A stretch of DNA of 10,068 nucleotides. Origin: Thiopontia sp964647745. Its GTDB lineage: Bacteria; Pseudomonadota; Gammaproteobacteria; GCF-002020875. The translations under genes and the position numbers were made by a program. Shown piece after piece: positions 4,222-10,068 of the stretch. The notes beneath the pieces are model-generated. The model was not told the DNA's origin. It was given only the letters and a program-made list of their open reading frames with translations, and did no database searches. How positions within the stretch are numbered: position 1 is the first letter of the stretch; each line of letters opens with the position of its first letter. The DNA lies in the NCBI GenBank assembly GCA_964647745.1, contig CAZYJG010000053.1, positions 1 through 10,068 on the forward strand, given 5' to 3'.

Positions 4222-6261
4222 TTACCCGATGGAGCGAAACCGCTCCCCCTCGGGAATCCAGCGCTGGATCAGTTGCGGGATCCTCCCCGGCTGCTGCTCA
4301 ATCAGCTCCGCTGCAACCTGCTCAACCAGCGGGATCAGGTGGTGGTGCACTGCAAGATCGGCAATTCTGAGTTGCGGGGTACCGGTCTGGCGCCTTCCAA
4401 GAAGCTCTCCCGGACCACGCATCTCCAGATCCTGGCGCGCAATCTCGAATCCATCACTCGACTCCCGGATCACCTGAAGGCGGCGCTTCGCCACCCTGGA
4501 GAGGGGGGGGCGGTAGAGCAGCAGACAGCTGCTGGAGAGGCTCCCCCGACCGACCCGCCCCCTGAGCTGGTGCAGCTGGGAGAGCCCAAGCCGCTCCCCA
4601 TTCTCGATAATCATAAGACTGGCGTTGGGGACGTCGACCCCCACCTCGATGACGGTGGTGGCGACCAGGATCTGGATCTCCCCCCGATGGAATCTCCCCA
4701 TCACCTCGTCTCTCTCTGCTGCAGCCATGCGCCCATGCACCAGCCCGACGGATAGATCCGGAAAGCGCTGCTGGATCTCTTCTGCACTCTCTGATGCCGC
4801 CTGGCACTGCAGCGTCTCCGACTCCTCAATCAGCGGGCAGACCCAGTAGGCCTGTCGCCCCTCGAGACAGCTGGCGTGAACCCGCTCCAGAACCTCGTCA
4901 CGACGGGACTCCGGCAGGGTGACGGTCTGGACCGGTGTACGCCCCGGAGGGAGCTCATCGATCACGGTGCTGTCGAGGTCGGCATAGAAGGTCATTGCCA
5001 GGGTGCGCGGGATCGGGGTTGCCGTCATGATCAGCTGGTGCGGCTCGACCCCCTTCTGGCGCAGGGCAGAGCGCTGCTCCACACCAAAACGGTGCTGCTC
5101 ATCAATAATCACCAGCGCAAGGCTGTGGAACCGGACCTCCCTCTGGAACAGGGCATGGGTTCCGACCAGGATGGAGAGTGTGCCAGCGGCAAGCGGCTCA
5201 ACCACCTCCCTGCGCTCGCGCAGACCCATGCTCCCGGAGAGGAAACCAATTGTGACCCCGGTGGGCTCCAGTAACTGTTGTATGTTCCTGTAGTGCTGTC
5301 TGGCCAGCAGTTCGGTGGGGGCCATGATGGCGCACTGCAGCCCGGAGGCTGCTGCATGGAGTGCTGCGGACAGTGCCACAATGGTCTTGCCGGATCCGAC
5401 ATCACCCTGCAGCAGTTGTTGCATCGGGTTGGGCTGCTCCAGATCATCAAGGATTCTGTTCAGCGCTCTCTGCTGGGCATGGGTCAGGGAGAAGGGGAGC
5501 CCTTGCAGAAACTGCTCCACACGGGTGCGGTCACCCTGTAGCGGGGTGGCGTCTGTGCGCTCCATCTGCCGGCGGATCTGACGCAGACTGAGGTGGTGTG
5601 CCAACAGCTCCTCAAGTGCAATACGCTCCCTGCTCGCCTCAAGCTGGTCCAGGGTGGTCTCTGCCCTGGGGCGGTGCACCCTCTCCAGCGCCTGCTGCAG
5701 GGGGGGCATGGTTTCGGGAAGGATCCCCTCCGGCAGCAGCTCCTCTGCCGTTGAGAGAGCCAGTTCCAGTGCCTGATGGGTCAGGGAGGAGAGGGTGCGC
5801 TGTCGCACACCCTCGGTGGAGGGGTAGATCGGGGTCAGTCGCCTCTCCAGTGGGGGAGGTGTCTGGTTGGGCTGAAACAGCCGGTATTCGGGGTGGACCA
5901 TCTCCAGACCTGAGGGACCCCAGCGGATCTCCCCAAAGCAGCGAATGGTTCTCCCCTGCTGCAGGGAGGATTGCTGCTGTCGATTGAAGTGGAAGAGGCG
6001 GACAGCAAGGGTCCCGCTTGAGTCCTCAACACTACAAAGCAGGGAGCGGCGTCTGCCAAAACGGATGGTGCAGTGTTGAATCTCCCCCTGGATCAGCCGC
6101 TCCTCCTCCGCCCGCAGGGTGGAGATGGGGGATAGGGTGGTTCGATCCTGATAGCGTAGCGGGAGGTGGAACAGCAGATCCTCCACCTGGCGGATCTGCA
6201 GCCGCTCCAGCCGCCTGGCGAGTTGGGGGCCAACCCCCTTCAGTGTGGTGACATCTGTCAC
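4222..6261 (-). CDS. recG: ATP-dependent DNA helicase RecG
   Basis: Branch-migrating superfamily 2 helicase that reverses stalled replication forks and processes Holliday junctions, R-loops and D-loops. Length 679 aa, near the 693 aa of E. coli RecG, with no frameshift. The N-terminal wedge/OB region includes LKGVGPQLARRLERL and FHLPLRYQDRT. Helicase motifs: Walker A GDVGSGKT (286-293), VGTHALF, DEQH (387-390), TATPIPRT (413-420), LVATTVIEVGVDVPNA, and HQLRGRVGRG (564-573). The C-terminal part carries DLEMRGPGELLGRRQTG. Start: GTG at 6261. An in-frame stop lies 9 codons upstream with no other start between, and the ribosome binding site is poor, so translation may be weak or coupled to ridA. 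A run of eight C on the coding strand (complement of 4503-4510) is a possible slippage site. It is the last gene of the gmk-side cluster. Confidence 0.97.
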   Translation of the reverse strand: MTDVTTLKGVGPQLARRLERLQIRQVEDLLFHLPLRYQDRTTLSPISTLRAEEERLIQGEIQHCTIRFGRRRSLLCSVEDSSGTLAVRLFHFNRQQQSSLQQGRTIRCFGEIRWGPSGLEMVHPEYRLFQPNQTPPPLERRLTPIYPSTEGVRQRTLSSLTHQALELALSTAEELLPEGILPETMPPLQQALERVHRPRAETTLDQLEASRERIALEELLAHHLSLRQIRRQMERTDATPLQGDRTRVEQFLQGLPFSLTHAQQRALNRILDDLEQPNPMQQLLQGDVGSGKTIVALSAALHAAASGLQCAIMAPTELLARQHYRNIQQLLEPTGVTIGFLSGSMGLRERREVVEPLAAGTLSILVGTHALFQREVRFHSLALVIIDEQHRFGVEQRSALRQKGVEPHQLIMTATPIPRTLAMTFYADLDSTVIDELPPGRTPVQTVTLPESRRDEVLERVHASCLEGRQAYWVCPLIEESETLQCQAASESAEEIQQRFPDLSVGLVHGRMAAAERDEVMGRFHRGEIQILVATTVIEVGVDVPNASLMIIENGERLGLSQLHQLRGRVGRGSLSSSCLLLYRPPLSRVAKRRLQVIRESSDGFEIARQDLEMRGPGELLGRRQTGTPQLRIADLAVHHHLIPLVEQVAAELIEQQPGRIPQLIQRWIPEGERFRSIG

Positions 6262-6292
6262 GTTATAGTACGAGTGGTCTCTTGCTTAAGTG

Positions 6293-6409
6293 CCCCAATA
6301 CTCTGTTTATCCCCAATTCGGGGGCATCGGTAGCCAGGGAGGGCTACCGTTGAGCAGACATGGATGTTGTTTGGCGTACCCTGAATTGGGGATGGAGAGA
6401 GTGTTGGGG
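6293..6409. repeat. 117-bp inverted-repeat element between ridA and recG
   Basis: Left arm 6293-6323 and right arm 6379-6409 are imperfect inverted repeats of 31 bases, about 26 pairing. They share CCCCAA, ACTCT, ATCCCCAATTC and GGG blocks in order. Between them is a perfect 8-bp hairpin CGGTAGCC (6328-6335)/GGCTACCG (6342-6349) with a 6-nt loop. The right arm abuts the ridA stop codon. TTAA occurs on both outer sides (6286-6289 and 6410-6413), which could be a target duplication, although the left copy is offset by three bases. No T-run follows on either strand, so it is not an ordinary terminator. It could be a MITE or REP-like element, or an intercistronic mRNA structure. Confidence 0.6.
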
Positions 6410-6802
6410 TTAACCATTCGCGTTGAGCTCCATTACCCCATCCATCTCGACCCCTGCACCCTTTGGCAGTGCAGCAACACCGACTGCGGCACGTGCCGGG
6501 TAGGGTTGCTGGAAATAGCGCGCCATCACCTCATTGACCAGTGGAAAGTGGCCCAGATCGGTGAGAAAGATGTTCAGCTTGATGATATCGGCCAGTGATC
6601 CACCCGCAGCCTCTGCAACAGCCGAGAGATTCTCAAAGACCCGAACAATCTGATCCTCCATATCGCCATCAACCATCTCCATGGTCTCTGGAATCAGCGG
6701 GATCTGTCCGGAGAGATAGACAGTGGTGCCGCTGCGTACGGCCTGTGAGTAGGTTCCAATGGCCTGTGGGGCCCGGTCTGTCTGTATGATCTCTCTGCTC
6801 AT
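6410..6802 (-). CDS. ridA: RidA family reactive imine/enamine deaminase
   Basis: Cytoplasmic YjgF/YER057c/UK114 protein that hydrolyses 2-aminoacrylate and related imines released by PLP enzymes, protecting those enzymes. Length 130 aa against 128 in E. coli. The family pattern is intact: APQAIGTYSQAV, VYLSGQIPLIP, FENLSAVAEAAG, and the active-site block YPARAAVGVAALPKGAGVEM with Arg104 and Glu119, equivalent to the substrate-binding Arg105 and Glu120. ATG at 6802 is preceded by AAAGGAG at 7 bases. It starts 22 bases after the spoT stop, so it is in the same operon. RidA next to spoT is the arrangement known in Pseudomonas. Confidence 0.95.
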   Translation of the reverse strand: MSREIIQTDRAPQAIGTYSQAVRSGTTVYLSGQIPLIPETMEMVDGDMEDQIVRVFENLSAVAEAAGGSLADIIKLNIFLTDLGHFPLVNEVMARYFQQPYPARAAVGVAALPKGAGVEMDGVMELNANG

Positions 6803-6824
6803 TCGATGACTCCTTTCTGTTTTA

Positions 6825-9044
6825 TTACCCTTTGATGCGCTGAATGCCGTTGACCGGCTTCAGCTTTCTGATCTTGCGGATGATGTCAGCCAGATGGTCC
6901 CTGTCTGTCACCCGGATGGTGAAGGTGATGGCATTGGTGCGCCCGTCCTGATCATCAACCGTGACATTGCTGATGTTGGATCCCATCTCCGAGATGGTTG
7001 CCGCAACCGTGGCCAACACGCCACGCCTGTTTGCAACATCGACCCGAATATCGGTTGAGAGGTCCTGCTCTCCCTTGTCGGACCACTCCACAACGACCCA
7101 CTGCTCCGGACGATTCTGCAGGTGGGAGACATTCTTGCAGTCGCTGCGGTGGATCACCAGCCCCTTGCCGGAGCTGATGTGTCCGATGATGGGGTCCCCG
7201 GGGATGGGGCGGCAGCACTTTGCAAAGTGGACCACCATCCCCTCGGTCCCCCGAATCATCAGGGGGCGCTGATCGTGGTTCCTTCCCTTGCGTTTGAGCA
7301 GCGGCGAGAGGACGGTCAACGGGTTCCAGCGCAGCCCCTTCCGCCCCTTCACTGGGGGCAGCTCCTCTTCTGCGGAAGCCCCCTTGCCGCAGCAGTGAAC
7401 CAGGTTTGCGGCCACCAGCTCTGCCATCCGCAGCCCCATGCCGATCTCGTTATAGAGTGCCTCCATGTTCTCCAGCTGGAGCTTCTTCAGCAGCGGGCCA
7501 AGATCCATCTTCTTGAACCGCTTTCTGGAGATGTTGTGGCTGGCCAGTGCCTTGAGCAGAAGCTTCTTCCCCAGATGGACCGCCTCCTCCTGTTGCAGAT
7601 TCTTGAGGTAGTGGCGAATATTGCTGCGTGCCTTGCCGGTGGTGACAAAGTTGAGCCAACCGGGCTGTGGACGGCTGTCTGGTGAGGTGGTGATCTCGAC
7701 GGTCTGGCCATTGAAGAGGTGGGAGCTGAGCGGCACCACCTTGCGGTTGATGCGGGCTGCAGCCGCCTGGTTTCCAATCTCTGTGTGGATGCGGTAGGCA
7801 AAGTCGAGGGCGGTGGCACCGCGCGGGAACTCCATGATCCTCCCCTTCGGGGTAAAGACGTAGACCTCATCCGGGAAGAGGTCGATCTTTACATTCTCCA
7901 GGAACTCCAGGGAGTTGCCGGTGTTCTTCTGCAGATCGAGCAGATCCTGCAGCCACTGGCGTGCCCGCTTCTCGGTACCGCTGACTGTGGCGGAGCGGCT
8001 GCTGTCGGGATTTTCGTTCTTGTAGTCCCAGTGGGCCGCAATGCCCTCCTCGGAGATGGTGTGCATCTCCCGGGTACGGATCTGGATCTCGACCGGAACC
8101 CCATGGGGGCCGAAGAGAATGGTATGGAGTGACTGGTAGCCATTGGCCTTGGGGATGGCGATGTAGTCCTTGAACTTTCCGGGAACCGGCTTGTAGATGC
8201 TGTGGACGATCCCCAGTGCCTGGTAGCAGGCCTCTACCGTAGGGACAATAATCCTGAATGCATAGACATCATAGATCTCGCTGAAGGGGAGGCGCTGGTC
8301 CCGCATCTTCTGGTAGAGGCTGTAGAGGTGCTTCTCGCGCCCACTCACCTCGGCATCCAGGTTGGTCTCCAGCAGGTGGCTCTGTAGCGCCGCCTCAATG
8401 GTCTCCAGGATCTCCTTGCGGTTCCCCCGGGCCTGACGCACCGCCTCGGCCAGCACCCGTGCCCGCATCGGGTAGAGGTTGGAGAAGCCGAGCTCCCGGA
8501 GTTCGGTCGCAACCTTGTTCATTCCGAGCCGGTGGGCGATGGGTACATAGATCTCGAGGGTCTCGCGGGCAATGCGACGGCGCTTGTCTGCACGCATTCC
8601 ATCCAGTGTGCGCATGTTGTGGAGGCGATCGGCCAGCTTGATCAGGATCACCCGGATGTCACGGGTCATCGCCAGCATCATCTTGCGGAAGTTCTCCGCC
8701 TGCGCATGCTGCGGACTCTCCATCTGCATCCGGGTCAGCTTGCTGACACCATCCACCAGTTCGGTCACCTCCTTGCCGAAGCGGTCGATCAGATCTCTCT
8801 TGGAGTGGTTGGTGTCCTCCAGCACATCATGCAGCAGGGCCGCCATGATGGTGGTGTGGTCGATCCGCATCTCGCCGAGAATGCGGGCAACCTCAATGGG
8901 GTGGTAGATATAGGGCTCGCCCGAGATGCGGTGCTGGCCGTCGTGGGCCTCCGCAGAGAAGAGGTAGGCGGCATAGATCTCGCTGACCTGCTTCTGATCA
9001 AGATAGCGCTCCAGTAGAGCGACGAGGTCGCTGATCAGAAACAT
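6825..9044 (-). CDS. spoT: Bifunctional (p)ppGpp synthetase/hydrolase SpoT
   Basis: Stringent-response enzyme that makes and degrades (p)ppGpp. Length 739 aa, somewhat longer than the 702 aa of E. coli SpoT. The HD hydrolase domain is intact: His48 (HPIEVA), H72-D73 and E76-D77 (LLHDVLEDT), and KLADRLHNMRT, so degradation should work. The synthetase domain has YDVYAFRI, the KFKD motif (290-293; the hydrolase-competent class usually has RxKD, RelA has ExDD), NGYQSLHT and EIQIRT. A TGS domain lies at about 388-449, a conserved-cysteine region at about 605-640 (CC at 610-611, C636), and an ACT domain at about 664-737. Start: ATG at 9044, 19 bases after the rpoZ stop, giving an N-terminus that aligns with known SpoT. 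A longer frame to 9230 would overlap rpoZ and has an unlikely basic leader. No strong ribosome binding site is seen, suggesting coupling with rpoZ. Confidence 0.97.
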   Translation of the reverse strand: MFLISDLVALLERYLDQKQVSEIYAAYLFSAEAHDGQHRISGEPYIYHPIEVARILGEMRIDHTTIMAALLHDVLEDTNHSKRDLIDRFGKEVTELVDGVSKLTRMQMESPQHAQAENFRKMMLAMTRDIRVILIKLADRLHNMRTLDGMRADKRRRIARETLEIYVPIAHRLGMNKVATELRELGFSNLYPMRARVLAEAVRQARGNRKEILETIEAALQSHLLETNLDAEVSGREKHLYSLYQKMRDQRLPFSEIYDVYAFRIIVPTVEACYQALGIVHSIYKPVPGKFKDYIAIPKANGYQSLHTILFGPHGVPVEIQIRTREMHTISEEGIAAHWDYKNENPDSSRSATVSGTEKRARQWLQDLLDLQKNTGNSLEFLENVKIDLFPDEVYVFTPKGRIMEFPRGATALDFAYRIHTEIGNQAAAARINRKVVPLSSHLFNGQTVEITTSPDSRPQPGWLNFVTTGKARSNIRHYLKNLQQEEAVHLGKKLLLKALASHNISRKRFKKMDLGPLLKKLQLENMEALYNEIGMGLRMAELVAANLVHCCGKGASAEEELPPVKGRKGLRWNPLTVLSPLLKRKGRNHDQRPLMIRGTEGMVVHFAKCCRPIPGDPIIGHISSGKGLVIHRSDCKNVSHLQNRPEQWVVVEWSDKGEQDLSTDIRVDVANRRGVLATVAATISEMGSNISNVTVDDQDGRTNAITFTIRVTDRDHLADIIRKIRKLKPVNGIQRIKG

Positions 9045-9063
9045 GGCATGGCGAGAGTGGTTG

Positions 9064-9408
9064 TTATGTTGCCTCGCCTTCTGTAGTTGGTTCGGCAGCA
9101 GCGGTTGTCTCTGTCTCGGCTGCGGGGCTCTCCTCATCGGCCGATTCCGCTGAGAGCTCCTCTTCGCTCTCCTCGCTCGCTTCCTCCTCAATGGCGCTGG
9201 CAGCGGCGTTGATCTGGTCGAGAATCTCACGACTCATCAACCCCTCGGAGATCTCGCGCAGGGCAATTACTGTGGGTTTGTCGTTATCCAGCGGAACCAG
9301 TGGATCCGCACCCATGGCGATCTGTCTTGCGCGCTCGGCGGCAATCAGGGTCATGTCAAAACGGTTGTCAATCTTGTCCAGGCAATCTTCTACAGTAATG
9401 CGTGCCAT
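9064..9408 (-). CDS. rpoZ: RNA polymerase omega subunit with acidic C-terminal tail
   Basis: Small RNA polymerase subunit that binds the beta' subunit, aids assembly, and forms part of a ppGpp site. Residues 1-65 match the family well (MARITVEDCLDKIDNRFDMTL, RARQI, DPLVPLDNDKPTVIALREI). The protein has 114 aa against 91 in E. coli. The extra length is a low-complexity tail, about residues 74-112, made almost only of Glu, Ser, Ala and Thr and probably disordered. The ATG at 9408 has GGAG upstream. It lies 54 bases after gmk and 19 bases before spoT, the conserved gmk-rpoZ-spoT order. Confidence 0.96.
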   Translation of the reverse strand: MARITVEDCLDKIDNRFDMTLIAAERARQIAMGADPLVPLDNDKPTVIALREISEGLMSREILDQINAAASAIEEEASEESEEELSAESADEESPAAETETTAAAEPTTEGEAT

Positions 9409-9462
9409 CAGTAATCACTCCAAATCAATAACGTGCTGAAAAGGGCGGTAATTCTATATAAA

Positions 9463-10068
9463 TCAACCGGATTCTTCCAGCAGACTTTTCAGCAGATCGC
9501 CATTTCTCCCTGATTGTGCATCGAGATGGAGGCGCTGTGCAAGAAAAATGGTCTTCAGCTCCTCCCTCGCCTGATCAAAGTCATCATTGATCACCAGAAA
9601 ATCGTATTCACTGTAGTGCGACATCTCGCTGACGGCATCCCGCATGCGGCGATCGATGATCTCGTCACTATCCTGTCCACGCCCCTGGAGACGTCCACGC
9701 AGTGCCTCGCGTGATGGGGGGAGGATGAAGAGCCCCACCGCCTCGGGGATCTTCTTCCGCACCTGAGCTGCCCCCTGCCAGTCGATCTCCAGAATCACAT
9801 CCTCCCCACGCTGCAGCGTATCCCGTACCCAGGACTCGGAGGTGCCGTAGAAGTTGTCAAAGACCTGGGCATGTTCCAGAAACTGGTCGGCCCTGATCCC
9901 CTCGCGGAATGCCTCGGTGGTTGTGAAGTTGTAGTGGACCCCGTCCTCCTCACCGGGCCGTGGCTCACGGGTGGTGTGGGATACCGAGAGACGGACGCCG
10001 CCCAGCTCGCCCAGAACCGCCTTCAGCAGGCTCGACTTGCCCGCGCCGGAGGGGGCGGAGACGATGTA
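9463..10068 (-). CDS. gmk: Guanylate kinase, 5' end beyond the window
   Basis: Phosphorylates GMP to GDP with ATP, an essential nucleotide step. The frame stays open from the TGA at 9463 to the window edge: 201 residues are present and only the first few are missing. The N-terminal part has the P-loop SAPSGAGKSSLL, then the GMP-binding region SVSHTTREPRPGEEDGVHYNF. The core has VFDNFYGTS and ILEIDWQGAAQVRK, and the lid region has RLQGRGQDSDEIIDRRM. An internal GTG at 9798 is not the real start. It is the first visible gene of the reverse cluster gmk-rpoZ-spoT-ridA-recG. Confidence 0.97.
   Translation of the reverse strand, partial: YIVSAPSGAGKSSLLKAVLGELGGVRLSVSHTTREPRPGEEDGVHYNFTTTEAFREGIRADQFLEHAQVFDNFYGTSESWVRDTLQRGEDVILEIDWQGAAQVRKKIPEAVGLFILPPSREALRGRLQGRGQDSDEIIDRRMRDAVSEMSHYSEYDFLVINDDFDQAREELKTIFLAQRLHLDAQSGRNGDLLKSLLEESG

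Noticed and set aside
4503..4510. Run of eight G (C on the coding strand) inside recG as a phase-variation tract
   Set aside because: The frame is intact, recG is a housekeeping gene, and a single 8-base run in a GC-rich gene is unremarkable.
9045..9230. N-terminal extension of SpoT by 62 residues
   Set aside because: It overlaps rpoZ in another frame and gives a Arg/Pro/Gln-rich leader absent from SpoT proteins. ATG at 9044 fits the family N-terminus.

Overview
The window looks like a chromosomal segment of a gammaproteobacterium. The reverse-strand order gmk, rpoZ, spoT, ridA, recG is the arrangement known from Pseudomonas and related gammaproteobacteria. The sensor kinase and its regulator are of the OmpR/EnvZ type. 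An FNR-type operator and two SqrR/BigR-like thiol-switch repressors suggest a facultatively anaerobic or sulfur-handling lifestyle. That lifestyle reading is inference, and the species cannot be named.

Left part, 34-2087 (+): a two-component operon. An OmpR-family response regulator overlaps an EnvZ-like membrane histidine kinase at an ATGA junction. Next comes a 720-base stretch (2088-2807) with no convincing protein gene but dense signals. On the minus strand are two intrinsic terminators, each preceded by a predicted start that follows the same promoter-like element: a 6-bp direct repeat at 11-bp spacing, a 10-nt gap, then a -10-like hexamer. This reads as two tandem small RNAs of about 83 and 130 nt beside an OmpR-type system. 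The layout recalls OmrA/OmrB under OmpR control. On the plus strand is a perfect FNR box exactly 41.5 bases upstream of the start predicted from a TATACT -10, the geometry of a class II FNR-activated promoter. It leads into a strongly structured stretch with no good ORF.

Middle, 2693-4159: a reverse-strand pair (an unrecognised helical protein with a C-terminal CysCys, then an ArsR-family repressor with its own terminator) faces a second ArsR-family repressor across a 240-base divergent promoter region. Both repressors carry a Cys pair 66 residues apart, at the positions used by SqrR and BigR to sense persulfide or sulfide.

Right part, 4222-10068 (all minus strand): gmk (5' end cut by the window edge), rpoZ with an acidic tail, the bifunctional (p)ppGpp enzyme spoT, ridA, and recG. 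The genes are closely spaced and probably largely co-transcribed. Between ridA and recG is a 117-base element with 31-base imperfect inverted ends and an internal perfect hairpin. It resembles a miniature inverted-repeat element or an intra-operon RNA structure.
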